In this document: one piece after another, positions 26,429 to 35,357 of the stretch | Position numbering within the stretch: position 1 is the first letter of the stretch | Layout of the letters: each line of letters begins with the position of its first letter | From: an uncultured Prevotellaceae bacterium | GTDB taxonomy: Bacteria > Bacteroidota > Bacteroidia > Bacteroidales > Bacteroidaceae | Direction of reading: 5' to 3' | DNA: 64,000 bases | NCBI GenBank assembly: GCA_900318995.1 | Contig: ONMR01000006.1 | Span: forward strand, 1 to 64,000 | Translations under genes and position numbers: made by a program | The notes under the pieces: generated by a model | What the model was told of the DNA's origin: nothing | The model's input: the letters and a program-made list of their open reading frames with translations, nothing else | Database searches by the model: none

Positions 26429-26507
26429 ATTGACGCAAAGGGGTATTTCTTTCAGTCGCTTCGCTTGGTAAAAGCGTCCCTTCGGGCCGAGCGCGTTTTG
26501 CGTCACT
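26429..26507. repeat. Intergenic long hairpin of the GACGCAAAGGGG family
   Basis: TGACGCAAA near 26431 pairs with TTTGCGTCA near 26497. It is one of several similar intergenic elements in this window and probably serves as the deaD/hicB convergent terminator. Confidence 0.5.
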
Positions 26508-26533
26508 TTTGTTTAAATCAGACAAGGTTGAGT
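26508..26533 (+). repeat. 26-bp direct repeat, copy 1
   Basis: Identical to 30957-30982 in the same orientation. This copy includes the last codons and the stop of hicB. Confidence 0.7.
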
Positions 26534-26922
26534 TCTGATATTTCGGTAGCAAAGGCCTTCATGGATTTCTCAATTTTGGATGCTGTCCGTTTGGATGGAT
26601 GCCTTACGCCTGTGACATAATGGCTTAGCTGGCGTTGGTTGATGCCGGTTATGCGCTCTAACCCTGCCAGTGAAAAAGCGTATGAGTAGTAATTAAGGAA
26701 TGAAGCCACATCATACTGGAAAACAAACTTAATATCCGGAAAAGGTTTCCCTTGTGATGAGTAAATACGCTTTATGTCTTCAACACCAGCCATGAAATCC
26801 TCTTCGGTTTCACGTGCGGTCTTTCCTTCTCCTATACAGCCAAATTCACAGTTGTTACTGGAAATATATGCTGAATAGTCGCCCTTGACACCTCTTTCAA
26901 TTGTTACTTTTACTGTTTTCAT
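26518..26922 (-). CDS. hicB: HicB-type antitoxin with C-terminal HTH
   Basis: A 134-aa protein. The N-terminal half (VKVTIERGVKGDYSAYI, GCIGEGKTARETEEDFMAGV) is the HicB partial RNase-H-like fold, and the C-terminal half (FSLAGLERITGINQRQLSHYV, PSKRTASKIEKSM) is an XRE-type HTH used for dimerisation and autorepression. It lies 6 nt downstream of the hicA frame end, so the pair is one operon. The HicB looks intact while its partner toxin carries a nonsense codon. The gene's 3' end is part of a 26-bp direct repeat. Confidence 0.8.
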   Translation of the reverse strand: MKTVKVTIERGVKGDYSAYISSNNCEFGCIGEGKTARETEEDFMAGVEDIKRIYSSQGKPFPDIKFVFQYDVASFLNYYSYAFSLAGLERITGINQRQLSHYVTGVRHPSKRTASKIEKSMKAFATEISELNLV

Positions 26923-26928
26923 TGTGAA

Positions 26929-27114
26929 TCATTTTAGTCCTGCATCCTTAAGAATACTTTATAAAGTACCGGGTTTAACCTCTTCTGATTTGTGATGGCT
27001 GGTCTGGAAATACCTGTCGGTTTTAGGGCTATACCATGTTGGATGTCTCCCGTTGTCATCACATAATCTGCAACCCGCTTTCTTCAGTAAGCGTTCCAGT
27101 TCGTTGTATTTCAT
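26929..27114 (-). pseudogene. hicA: HicA-type toxin gene with premature stop
   Basis: The frame reads MKYNELERLLKKAGCRLCDD then NGRHPTWYSPKTDRYFQTSH, the compact HicA double-stranded-RNA-binding-like fold with the catalytic His in GRHPTW. After KPGTL a TAA (minus codon at 26961-26959) sits where relatives have Lys. Beyond it the same frame continues SILKDAGLK to TGA at 26929. The natural product would be about 61 aa; the nonsense codon removes the last 10 residues, which form the final helix. Either the toxin is inactive or residual function persists without that helix. A TATCTTTG element lies only 2 nt upstream of the ATG. Confidence 0.75.
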
Positions 27115-27251
27115 CGCAAAGATAGTAAAATTAATATCATTATAATTGTGTTTTTTATGTAAAAGTGTTCAGGGCTTTGCGCAAACAAGGTCTCAAAACA
27201 CGTTTTTCACATAGCTAATGTAGTGAATAATTCGCTTTGTTTATAGAGAGT

Positions 27252-27335
27252 GTCAAAAAATTAGACGATTTTGGGGCGTAAAGTACGTTTTTGCCTTTTT
27301 TTCTTGGAGGATGGTGCGTAGAGGGGATAATTTTG
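27252..27335 (+). promoter_or_regulatory. Exporter-regulon promoter module, unit A
   Basis: Dyad GTCAAAAAATTAGAC at 27252-27266, 37 bp, -33 TTGG at 27304-27307, 20 bp, -7 TAATTTTG at 27328-27335. ATG follows after 24 nt. Identical geometry recurs six more times in the window. Confidence 0.75.
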
Positions 27336-27359
27336 GAGCAGAAATAAAAAAGTCCTGAT

Positions 27360-29798
27360 ATGCTTCTACATTATCTCAAATCCTCTTTCCGATACATGCG
27401 TAAGTTTGCCTTGCAGAATATCATCAGTATGGTGGGCCTTGCAGCCGGTTTTGTGGCGTATGCGTTCTCTTCGCTCTGGACCGGATACGTAAACTCCTAT
27501 GACACTTTCCATAAGGATGCTGACAGGATTTATACGTTTGCACACCATGAAGACGGCAAGACAACAATAGGAAATGAGAGGGCACGTGCGGGAAACGGTG
27601 ATGCGTTCTATATTCTGTTCAGGGAATTCGAAAGACGTAATATGCTTGATTCCTTGGGGATAGAATCCACATTGTATTCATATTTCCAGGAATATCAGGT
27701 TGATGACAAGGGCACAAATTGTTTGGATATTGATTCAGCGTTCCTTGATTTCTTTAATCCTGTTCTGGTGGCTGGTGACTGGTCTTTCCTGCAAGATGTG
27801 GGAAAGATAGCGGTGTCAAAAACGTACGCTCGTAAGGAATATGGAGATGAAAACCCTATAGGAAAGGAAATAACCGTATTGCGTGATCATTATACTGTCG
27901 GTGCGGTTGTTGAAGATTATGCCCATTCCTTCCTGGAGTTTGACATTATGAGAAAATGGAATCATGACAATATTTTCTATTACAATTGGTTTTTCTTTAA
28001 GCTCCATGAAGGCGTAACAGTCCAGAATATGCTTGACCGGTGTGAACCTGTTTTTCAAGATCTGTTTGGGGAACCGATGGACCATATCATGCAAGGAAAA
28101 ATGATTGTTCCGCTCAAGGATGTTTACAGGAGTCTTGCAGAATCGGACGAGGAGACATTCATCAAATATGACGGACTTGAGCTGTTATCCAAGGCAAGTC
28201 TGCTGATATTGCTTTGCGCCATAGTCAACCATTTTACTTTCTTCCTTAATTATCTGCGTGGCAGGAGACGTGAGATGTCTTTACGTAAGGTTAATGGAGC
28301 GTCAAGCGCTATTATTGCTGCCCAGATGATTTTTGAGAGCAGCATTCCCGTTCTGATGGCGCTTATCCTTGGTCTGGTGACCGCAGTGTTACTTGAGGAA
28401 CCGTATATGAGCCTGGCCGACATAGGAATGACTGATTCCTACTATCTGAAGGGCAGCGTATATATCATGATAATTGTACTGGTTGTCTCAGTCCTATTGA
28501 GCCTGATAGAGGTGTTGGTAATGAACAGAAGTACATTGCAGTCAAGTATAAGGCATGGAAATGACAAGGCTTTCCGCCGCATAAGCATAGGCATACAGAT
28601 TGCATCGGGCATGATCCTTATGTTCAGCCTGGCTGTTATGATTCATCAGTTCAACTATATGAGGAACCTCAATTGGGGCACTCAGAGAAAAGACACTGCA
28701 GTTGTATATTTCACCAAAGACAGTTTCTACACAAATGACGGTAAACAGTATTGGGGAGATGTATATATGGATGAACTGGAGGGTAAATATGGTTTGAAGG
28801 AAAGAATATCGGCCTTACCTTGTGTAACCGGGGTGTATCTGAATTTTGCCGACATGTCAATAATGCATTACGGAAATGCGGCTCTTGTATCGGCAGACGA
28901 ATCTCAGGGAGTCATGGAATTTCCGGATGTTTTTGACTATATATATCCGGGACTTATAGACAGGCTGGGACTTACTGTCCTTGAAGGTGCCATACCGCAG
29001 GAGGGTCTTAATGAAGATGAGGTGGTGGTTACAGAAAACCTTTTGACCGCACTGGGCGGACACAGTCTGGAAGACCTGCCCGTGATCTATATCAAACTTA
29101 ATAACGGAGAAGTAACCTGTAAACCTTTCAATGTAGTTGCAGTGATAAAGAACATACATCTGTATAATTACGACGATATCCCTCCATACATCCTGATGTG
29201 TGGATTCAGGAATAAATATCTTATACCGGAACGGATGTACGGAGAGAATCGTGCCGGCGGATCAATATGGGGAGAACTTTCAGTACAGTATCGGCCGGGT
29301 ACCAGAAAGGAACTGGAATCATCAATAAAAAAGATGATGGAAGAGTTGGATATAGATTATAAGATAGAGTATCCTGCGGATAGTTTCTTCAAGCATCTGT
29401 CAAAAGACAGGAATCTGTCAAAGGTATTGTCCATACTGTGCCTGATAAGCATATTCATTGCCTTGTTCGGAGTGTTCTCACAGATATCGCTTTCATGTAT
29501 GGAGCGCAGGCGTGAGATTGCCATCCGCAAGACTCATGGGGCAAAAGCAGGGGAGATCCTGGCCATATTTGCCCGTGAATACGGTACCATATTCATTGTT
29601 TCATCGGTGGTAGCAATGGCATTGGGTTATATGGTGATGCACCGCTGGATACAGCAGTTCTATTATCAGGCTGCCATAAGCTGGTGGATTTACCTCTCTG
29701 TATTTGTCTTTACCGCACTAGTCATTGTTGCCACGGTACTTAATCGTGTGCTCTGTGCCGCACGTGAGAATCCGGCCGATGTGATCAAGAGCGAGTAA
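27360..29798 (+). CDS. FtsX/MacB-like ABC permease (subfamily I)
   Basis: An 812-aa inner-membrane protein. After a first membrane segment (residues about 17-40, ISMVGLAAGFVAYAF) comes a MacB-type periplasmic domain with the subfamily signature YDTFHKDADRIYTF. FtsX segments lie near 280-395 and a second FtsX set closes the protein near 690-800, so the chain is a duplicated permease rather than a half unit. RRREMSLRKVNGA and RRREIAIRKTHGAKAGEI are the coupling-helix motifs that contact the ATPase. It ends ENPADVIKSE like its paralogs. No ATPase is fused. It probably works with the ATPase at 41396 to move a substrate or drive mechanotransmission across the envelope. Substrate unknown. Confidence 0.8.
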   Translation: MLLHYLKSSFRYMRKFALQNIISMVGLAAGFVAYAFSSLWTGYVNSYDTFHKDADRIYTFAHHEDGKTTIGNERARAGNGDAFYILFREFERRNMLDSLGIESTLYSYFQEYQVDDKGTNCLDIDSAFLDFFNPVLVAGDWSFLQDVGKIAVSKTYARKEYGDENPIGKEITVLRDHYTVGAVVEDYAHSFLEFDIMRKWNHDNIFYYNWFFFKLHEGVTVQNMLDRCEPVFQDLFGEPMDHIMQGKMIVPLKDVYRSLAESDEETFIKYDGLELLSKASLLILLCAIVNHFTFFLNYLRGRRREMSLRKVNGASSAIIAAQMIFESSIPVLMALILGLVTAVLLEEPYMSLADIGMTDSYYLKGSVYIMIIVLVVSVLLSLIEVLVMNRSTLQSSIRHGNDKAFRRISIGIQIASGMILMFSLAVMIHQFNYMRNLNWGTQRKDTAVVYFTKDSFYTNDGKQYWGDVYMDELEGKYGLKERISALPCVTGVYLNFADMSIMHYGNAALVSADESQGVMEFPDVFDYIYPGLIDRLGLTVLEGAIPQEGLNEDEVVVTENLLTALGGHSLEDLPVIYIKLNNGEVTCKPFNVVAVIKNIHLYNYDDIPPYILMCGFRNKYLIPERMYGENRAGGSIWGELSVQYRPGTRKELESSIKKMMEELDIDYKIEYPADSFFKHLSKDRNLSKVLSILCLISIFIALFGVFSQISLSCMERRREIAIRKTHGAKAGEILAIFAREYGTIFIVSSVVAMALGYMVMHRWIQQFYYQAAISWWIYLSVFVFTALVIVATVLNRVLCAARENPADVIKSE

Positions 29799-29811
29799 CG
29801 CCACCTTTGCG

Positions 29812-30933
29812 TCACTTTGGGAGCATAAGGCGGATTTTGCAGTCAAACATGTAGGCGGGGTCTCCGCGGGATTCAAGGGTCTGGCGGGCTGTTTCACTGC
29901 TAGGCTTTAGTTTGGTCTTGAACAGTTTGCTGCCCTGATACTTTACTGTCACTTTCCTGGACAGGTTGACCATCTTGCTGTTCAGGCAGATGGTCAGTTC
30001 GGGGTAGTCGGAACTCTCAATATTGATTACATTTCCGTTACGGCTCACTATTACGGTCTGTCCGCGCTTGGCGTACTCATGCGGTATTTCTATCCAATAG
30101 AATGCATCGCGGGTGACCTCCTCCTGCCGCCAGACTATCCTGTCTGGGTAGGGATTGCGTTTGAACTGAGCCATCCAGGGCACTGCGGCGGCATCCTTAA
30201 GGTCCATCCAGTGCGGGTAGCCTTCTAGCACGTGAGTCTCATGAATATATCCGTTTTCATCGGTGGATTGAAGCGAATCCAGCTCTCTGCCGCGCGCCGC
30301 CACTTCACGGTTACGGTTGTAGGCCGCGTCATCACCGCCCACCCATATCGTAAATGGCATGTTTCGTACATTGACCAGACTTACATCGCCCGGATGACCG
30401 GCCATCATTGAGGCCGATGCAAAATGGTCGGCCAGACGCGGAGCCAATCGCCACACTCCGTCACCTCCGGCCGAATAGCCCATCAGATAGACCTTGTCCG
30501 GATTTACGTCAAGCGTGTAAGCCATTGTCTGTATAAGCTTTTCCAGAAGTCTGTCCATGGGCGGCTTGAACCACATGTCCCAATCATTCCAGGGGGCGCG
30601 CGGACAAACATAGACTCCTTCATCGGGCTTGTACAGACGCTTCTGGTTCTCCCACTGGCTGTCATTCACGCTTGCCGCAGTGTTGCCGCCTCCGTGCATT
30701 GAGATATACAGACTGCGGCCATCGGATGGTTTGTCACCGAATATCTGGTATGAGAACTTCATTGATAAATCGCCGTCCTTTACCGTCAAAGATTCCATAT
30801 TGGCCTCCCAACGGTCCTTGTTGTCCTGCCGCCACTGCTCTACGATATCCGGATATGCAACCTCCTGGGCTGTGCAGTCCGTCCCAATCAGGATAGTAGC
30901 AGCTAGAAGCGCTGCCTCCGCCAACCTCTTCAT
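29812..30933 (-). CDS. Secreted alpha/beta-hydrolase (PHB-depolymerase/LpqC-like)
   Basis: About 373 aa from MKRLAEAALLAATILIG; ATG 30951 would add six residues. It has an export signal with a Cys in GTDCTAQ that could be a lipobox. The nucleophile elbow is GYSAGGDGVW (near residue 155), the oxyanion region MHGGGN, and the likely catalytic His is in EGYPHWMDL (near 235). The fold and motif order match the secreted esterase/poly-hydroxyalkanoate depolymerase-like group often acting on feruloyl or acetyl esters. It stands alone on the minus strand between two permease units, so it is probably a later insertion in the island. Confidence 0.7.
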   Translation of the reverse strand: MKRLAEAALLAATILIGTDCTAQEVAYPDIVEQWRQDNKDRWEANMESLTVKDGDLSMKFSYQIFGDKPSDGRSLYISMHGGGNTAASVNDSQWENQKRLYKPDEGVYVCPRAPWNDWDMWFKPPMDRLLEKLIQTMAYTLDVNPDKVYLMGYSAGGDGVWRLAPRLADHFASASMMAGHPGDVSLVNVRNMPFTIWVGGDDAAYNRNREVAARGRELDSLQSTDENGYIHETHVLEGYPHWMDLKDAAAVPWMAQFKRNPYPDRIVWRQEEVTRDAFYWIEIPHEYAKRGQTVIVSRNGNVINIESSDYPELTICLNSKMVNLSRKVTVKYQGSKLFKTKLKPSSETARQTLESRGDPAYMFDCKIRLMLPK

Positions 30934-30956
30934 ATTAATAAGTATTCTCATTTCCC

Positions 30957-30982
30957 TTTGTTTAAATCAGACAAGGTTGAGT
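30957..30982 (+). repeat. 26-bp direct repeat, copy 2
   Basis: Identical to the hicB 3' end at 26508-26533. On the minus strand it reads as the last hicB codons plus stop, but no hicB sequence precedes it. Confidence 0.7.
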
Positions 30983-31036
30983 CCTTAATGGGATTACAAA
31001 TTTAAGCAGATTCTGAATGATTCTGAAGATAATGAC

Positions 31037-31044
31037 TATATTTG
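31037..31044 (+). promoter_or_regulatory. -7 box of the beta-lactamase-like gene
   Basis: TATATTTG, 26 nt upstream of ATG 31071. A longer frame from 31017 would start before this promoter. Confidence 0.5.
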
Positions 31045-31070
31045 GAGAAATTAGTCACTCACCATTCATT

Positions 31071-32144
31071 ATGAGAAAAATCTGTTTATTGGCCGTTGTT
31101 ATGGTGGCTGCTGTGATGATGCAGTTTGCTGCATGTGATTCTTCCGATAATAATGAGCTGAAGCGTGGCAAGCCCAGTAAGGAACTTGTGGCTGCTGCCG
31201 ATGCTTTTTACGACGCTACAAAGTCTGAGCCTAAGGGTAGGGACCATATCAACCTGCACAGTATTATGGTGCTCAAGCACGGCAAGGTGGTGCTGGAGCG
31301 CTGGTATAACGGCGAATCGGCCGAAAAGCCGCATACCATGTGGTCGGTGAGCAAGACCTTTACGGCCGCAGCTATAGGATTTGCCATTGATGAGGGACTG
31401 ATTAAGGTAGATGACAAGGTTATCAAGTATTTCCCGGACAAACTCCCGGCTCAGGTGAGCGATAATCTGGCAGCAATGACCATACGTGATCTGCTTACAA
31501 TGACCTGCGGACATGATGTGGCCATAAATTTCAATACCTATACCGCTCCGGATTGGGTTGAGGGATTCCTGGCAGAGCCGGTTACGCACACTCCCGGAAC
31601 GTACTTTGTGTACAATTCGGTGGGCACTTATATGCTGTCGGCAATAATTACCAAGGTGACAGGACTGGATATGAATGACTATCTGGTGCCGCGCCTGTGG
31701 CAGCCGCTGGGCATAGACAAGCCCGAATGGGACAAGAGCCCGCAGGGAATGAGCTGCGGCGGCTGGGGGCTGCACCTTAAGACCGAGGATATGGCCCGCA
31801 TGGGACAGTGCATGCTGCAGAACGGCAAGTGGAAAGGAAAGCAGGTGATTCCTGCATCGTGGGTCAGGGAGATGTCAACCTACAAGGTGGAATCGGGCCC
31901 CGCAGGAACCCGTCTGGAGGATATGCCGCGCTTAGGCATAACCAAGGAGAATAACCAGTGGGCCAAAGGCTACTGCTATCAGATGTGGATATGCTCCGAT
32001 AACGGTTACCGTGCCGACGGAGCCAACGGCCAGTATTTCATGGTATTCCCCGATAAGGATGCAGTGTTGGTGCTCACTACAGACTCCAACCTCTATCAGC
32101 CCTATATGGACATAATCTGGCAGTATCTTATACCTGCACTCTAA
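31071..32144 (+). CDS. Serine hydrolase, beta-lactamase class C/PBP4-like lipoprotein
   Basis: About 357 aa. The lipobox MMQFAAC implies lipid anchoring. The active-site SxxK is SVSK (near residue 98), and the YxN motif is YNS (near 185). The third motif (KTG-like) is not obvious; HTPGTYF and DGANGQYFMV regions fill that part. The DUF-type 'serine hydrolase' subgroup with FVYNSVGTYMLSAI and LTMTCGHD is usually esterase or D-Ala-D-aminopeptidase-like rather than a true antibiotic-hydrolysing beta-lactamase. It has its own promoter and a following terminator, and sits between permease units A and B. Confidence 0.75.
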   Translation: MRKICLLAVVMVAAVMMQFAACDSSDNNELKRGKPSKELVAAADAFYDATKSEPKGRDHINLHSIMVLKHGKVVLERWYNGESAEKPHTMWSVSKTFTAAAIGFAIDEGLIKVDDKVIKYFPDKLPAQVSDNLAAMTIRDLLTMTCGHDVAINFNTYTAPDWVEGFLAEPVTHTPGTYFVYNSVGTYMLSAIITKVTGLDMNDYLVPRLWQPLGIDKPEWDKSPQGMSCGGWGLHLKTEDMARMGQCMLQNGKWKGKQVIPASWVREMSTYKVESGPAGTRLEDMPRLGITKENNQWAKGYCYQMWICSDNGYRADGANGQYFMVFPDKDAVLVLTTDSNLYQPYMDIIWQYLIPAL

Positions 32145-32167
32145 AACGCCACAAAAGGGGGCGTTTT
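32143..32167 (+). terminator. Terminator hairpin after the serine hydrolase gene
   Basis: AAAACGCC/GGCGTTTT stem (8 bp) with the TTTT inside the stem, overlapping the stop codon. Confidence 0.55.
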
Positions 32168-32306
32168 GCCAAAGTGTCCCACGCTTACCCCGCTCACAAG
32201 GCTTGTGGGGCACATCAGTGTGTTACACACCCTCCAGATGAAGGTATGTAACACAGTGAGCGGTGTCAGGTGGCTCACAGGGCCGATGAGCGCGGGACAC
32301 TTTGGC
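32168..32306. repeat. 139-bp imperfect palindrome (MITE- or structured-RNA-like)
   Basis: The outer arms GCCAAAGTGTCCC (from 32168) and GGGACACTTTGGC (to 32306) are perfect over 13 bp and extend inward to 18 bp with one mismatch. An inner stem GTGTTACACACC/GGTATGTAACAC lies near 32219-32253. There is no reading frame inside. Confidence 0.6.
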
Positions 32307-32323
32307 GGGAAAAGCGGGTGCGT

Positions 32324-32407
32324 GTCAAAAAATTAGACGATTTTGGGGCGGAAAGTGCGATTTTGAGTTTTTTTCTTGGAGAGTGGTGGCGGGAGGGGAT
32401 AATTTTG
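32324..32407 (+). promoter_or_regulatory. Exporter-regulon promoter module, unit B
   Basis: Dyad GTCAAAAAATTAGAC at 32324-32338, 37 bp, TTGG at 32376-32379, 20 bp, TAATTTTG at 32400-32407; ATG 25 nt later. Confidence 0.75.
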
Positions 32408-32432
32408 GGGTGTATATTAAAACAGGCTCAAT

Positions 32433-34856
32433 ATGTTTTACCAATTCCTTAAGATTGCTTTACGCAATATAAAGCGTGACTGGAGTTATTTCCTTGTTAT
32501 TACTCTTTGCCTTGCTGCCGGTCTTACCATCAATGCTGTCATGACAGTACAGGAAGACCGTTATTACCAGACGCGTTATCCAGGTTCTGACAGGACTTAT
32601 AGTACCGAACTGACTGTTCCGGATTCAATCAAGGAGAAGCAGAAAGCGGCCGCATCTGATTTTGGCGCTTTCATGGAGACTTACAATAGGAACTTGGCAA
32701 CTTTCGGCCCGCAAGTCTTTGATGCAACCTGTTTCTATGTGGATGGTGTAGAGGATATTGTATTGCAGGATTCAAGAGATGAGTTCGCAAATGAGATCGG
32801 TCTTATGTTTCATGCTGCCGGAAAGGATATCCCATATTATTTCCAAGGCGGTGTCCAGGCCAAGCAAAGATGTGTATCCAGGTCATATTACAAGTATAGG
32901 AACCTTACTCTTATGATGGGTGACCGTATACCATCCAACGATTCCGAGATAATAATAAAGGAGTCTGTTCTTAAAAGGATTGGGCTGGATATTAATGAGA
33001 TAGGATCATATACTGTTGAACCTATATTATCCGATTACGGTAACTCCGGCAGGGAGTACAGGATAGTCAATGTTATTTTGGATGACAAATGGGCTTATGA
33101 GGTGCAATTTGTCTGTTTCCATTGGCTTGATGCAACCCGTTTCAATGAGGTCTTCACCCCGGATGTCATTCTCTCTCCCGGAGCCGATAAGGAAACGGTA
33201 AACGAGAGGCTTAAGGCAAAACAGTTCATGAATTCATGGGGAGAGCCAAAGACTCCCGAACTGACAACCCTTAGATATTCGGATTCCGGTAACCAGTTTG
33301 TCCTGACGCTGCTGCGCATTGTCATACTGGCCGTAGTAGTTGTCAGCTTCCTCAAAAGGCTTGTTCAGTCTGTAGTTCAGAATAAGAGAGCCAAACAGAT
33401 ACATTTCTGCATGGGAGCAGGTGTTTGGCATATATTCGCCCTGCAGATGATTGAAGTGGTACTCATGCTGCTGGTGTCAACGTTTTTGTCAATATACATT
33501 TCGTCAATCCTGACGGAATTTCTAAACGTGAACAGAGAGAACTATAATCTGTATCACAGCCTGCCCATGAGGGATATTGCTGCTATCGAAGCATTCTCAT
33601 CGGCCATAATACTGGCTATATGTACGGCCGTAGTATTAGTCACAGCCATATGGTTCGTGAAAAGAGCCTTTGCCGCCAAAAGAACGTCACGCAAGGAGAG
33701 ACACCTCGTAACCAATCTGATTATAGGTATAGAACTGTCTGTGGCAGTTTATGGAATATGTCAGTCCCTGATCTTTATCGGATTTTCAGAGAAACGGTAT
33801 AACCCTATGCCTGGAGATGTCAGCAAGAGAACATACAGGCTGGATCTTGAAGACAGGTCAGTAATTGAACAGTATGTTCCCGTTGAGGAATTGTTGAGGG
33901 AACTGAGTTCCATACCTCAGATTGAAGATGTCTGCCGTTGTGCAAGTGCCGGAGTGGGAACTCTGATGTCAATCGGCAATAGCAATACATGGTTGTTACA
34001 GGTGGACGCCAATTACTTTAAATTCTTCAATATACCGTGTGACAGGACTGGCGTACCGGAAACCGGCAATGAGATCTATCTGAGCCGCAGGTTGTATGAT
34101 AATCTGTTGGCCGATGGGGTTGATGTCACGCAGCCATTGGAACTGAATAATCCAGGGGGTGTGATTAGTTTTGACATGAATGGAAATGTCCTGTCGCAAG
34201 CAAGCCGGAAATATACAGTTGCCGGAGTTTACGAGCGGAATTTTGGGGCTGTCCGCTATTATGAGGAGGTATTGGACAGTAAGGGCGATGCCATTACAAT
34301 AAATAACTCGGTCACCAATTATCTGTTTGTCAGATTTGCGCCCGGTATAAGTAGGGAGAGGGGTCAGGAACTGGTCAATGAGGTGGTGTCGGGACATCTG
34401 CCTGAAACAGTAGAGTTAAAACTAAATGATATAGAAACTTATTCATATCAGGATGATGTAAAGACGACTTCTTCCTTATATACAGCAGTTGCTTTCATTT
34501 GTATCCTGTTGGCAATCCTGAGTGTCAAATCTTCGGTGTCGGCCGATGCCGCAAGACGTCGCAAGGAAGTAGCCCTGCGTAAAATCAACGGTGCCAAGGC
34601 GCGTGACATAGCCGGATTGTTTGTCAGACCTTACGGCATAATAGTGGCTATTGCTTTCGTGGCAGGTTATATGTTCAGCGTTATGCCGATTGTCAAGGCG
34701 TCAAAAGAGGGATCTTATATAATGCTTGACAGTTATGTAAGTTGGGTGCTTCCCGCATCATTGACCATTATAGTTATGGTTGTGGCATTGACTTTGCTGA
34801 GAAGAGTACGTGCCATAATGAGCACCAATCCTGCCGATGTGATCAAGAGCGAGTAA
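32433..34856 (+). CDS. FtsX/MacB-like ABC permease (subfamily II)
   Basis: An 807-aa inner-membrane protein with the duplicated FtsX layout. The N-terminus MFYQFLKIALRNIKRDWSYF leads into membrane segment 1, then the periplasmic domain begins with RYYQTRYPGSDRTY, the subfamily II counterpart of DTFHKDADRIYTF. The C-terminal coupling motif is ARRRKEVALRKINGAKARDI followed by LFVRPYG, shared with the permeases at 42081 and 51200 but not with subfamily I. It ends TNPADVIKSE. The first FtsX half has a less canonical coupling motif (NKRAKQIHFCMGAG), suggesting asymmetric ATPase contact. Substrate unknown. Confidence 0.8.
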   Translation: MFYQFLKIALRNIKRDWSYFLVITLCLAAGLTINAVMTVQEDRYYQTRYPGSDRTYSTELTVPDSIKEKQKAAASDFGAFMETYNRNLATFGPQVFDATCFYVDGVEDIVLQDSRDEFANEIGLMFHAAGKDIPYYFQGGVQAKQRCVSRSYYKYRNLTLMMGDRIPSNDSEIIIKESVLKRIGLDINEIGSYTVEPILSDYGNSGREYRIVNVILDDKWAYEVQFVCFHWLDATRFNEVFTPDVILSPGADKETVNERLKAKQFMNSWGEPKTPELTTLRYSDSGNQFVLTLLRIVILAVVVVSFLKRLVQSVVQNKRAKQIHFCMGAGVWHIFALQMIEVVLMLLVSTFLSIYISSILTEFLNVNRENYNLYHSLPMRDIAAIEAFSSAIILAICTAVVLVTAIWFVKRAFAAKRTSRKERHLVTNLIIGIELSVAVYGICQSLIFIGFSEKRYNPMPGDVSKRTYRLDLEDRSVIEQYVPVEELLRELSSIPQIEDVCRCASAGVGTLMSIGNSNTWLLQVDANYFKFFNIPCDRTGVPETGNEIYLSRRLYDNLLADGVDVTQPLELNNPGGVISFDMNGNVLSQASRKYTVAGVYERNFGAVRYYEEVLDSKGDAITINNSVTNYLFVRFAPGISRERGQELVNEVVSGHLPETVELKLNDIETYSYQDDVKTTSSLYTAVAFICILLAILSVKSSVSADAARRRKEVALRKINGAKARDIAGLFVRPYGIIVAIAFVAGYMFSVMPIVKASKEGSYIMLDSYVSWVLPASLTIIVMVVALTLLRRVRAIMSTNPADVIKSE

Positions 34857-34892
34857 CGCCGCAAAGGGGTCGTTTCGCTTTGCGTCATTTTG
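34857..34892 (+). terminator. Terminator hairpin, GACGCAAAGGGG family
   Basis: CGCAAAG (34860-34866) pairs with CTTTGCG (34878-34884), followed by CATTTT. It directly follows the permease stop. Confidence 0.5.
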
Positions 34893-34961
34893 GGGCGAGC
34901 GAATAATGCATTAATTGCTTAAAAATATACCCGTTTAATGGTATCCTTTAAGATGTATTAG

Positions 34962-34969
34962 TATTTTTG
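34962..34969 (+). promoter_or_regulatory. -7 box of the XRE/zeta operon
   Basis: TATTTTTG, 19 nt before ATG 34989. No exporter-regulon dyad is present. Confidence 0.45.
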
Positions 34970-34988
34970 CACCCAAAAGGGTGTAGAA

Positions 34989-35351
34989 ATGGAGAGTATC
35001 AGCGCTTTTATAAAGAGATGCCGCAAGGAGCGGCATCTTACGCAGCCGGAGCTGGCGGCAAGGGCCGGTGTGGGGCTGAGGTTCCTGCGCGAACTGGAGC
35101 AGGGCAAGCAGAGCCTCAGGATGGACAAGGTTAATCAGGTGCTGGCCTATTTTGGTGCCGGATGCGGCGTGGATGACGAGGCTGTAAAAAGGCAGGACAT
35201 CAGGCAATATAGGCTGTCATCATTGGAAGAGCCGCAGGAATACATGCTTGAGGAGATAATGCATCAGGTTTGCGAATCGGCAAGGGCATCTTCATTCAAC
35301 GCCCATGAGGTGTTGCGCAAAAAACTGGAAGAGATAAAGAGCTTAAAATAA
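34989..35351 (+). CDS. XRE-family (HipB/y4mF-like) HTH protein, probable antitoxin
   Basis: A 120-aa protein. Residues 6-58 form a HipB-type HTH (TQPELAARAGVGLRFLRELE then QGKQSL), with the GVG-x-RF-x-x-ELE signature usual for HipB/y4mF proteins. The C-terminal half is a helical region with no DNA-binding motif and could hold a toxin. No HipA follows; the next gene, 6 nt downstream, is a zeta-type kinase, so the pair looks like a non-standard toxin-antitoxin operon with the HTH protein acting as repressor and perhaps as neutralising partner. Confidence 0.7.
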   Translation: MESISAFIKRCRKERHLTQPELAARAGVGLRFLRELEQGKQSLRMDKVNQVLAYFGAGCGVDDEAVKRQDIRQYRLSSLEEPQEYMLEEIMHQVCESARASSFNAHEVLRKKLEEIKSLK

Positions 35352-35357
35352 GATACT

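Noticed and set aside
27117..27124. TATCTTTG as hicBA promoter
   Set aside because: It lies only 2 nt from the hicA ATG, so transcription would normally begin inside the gene; kept as an observation but not annotated as a promoter.
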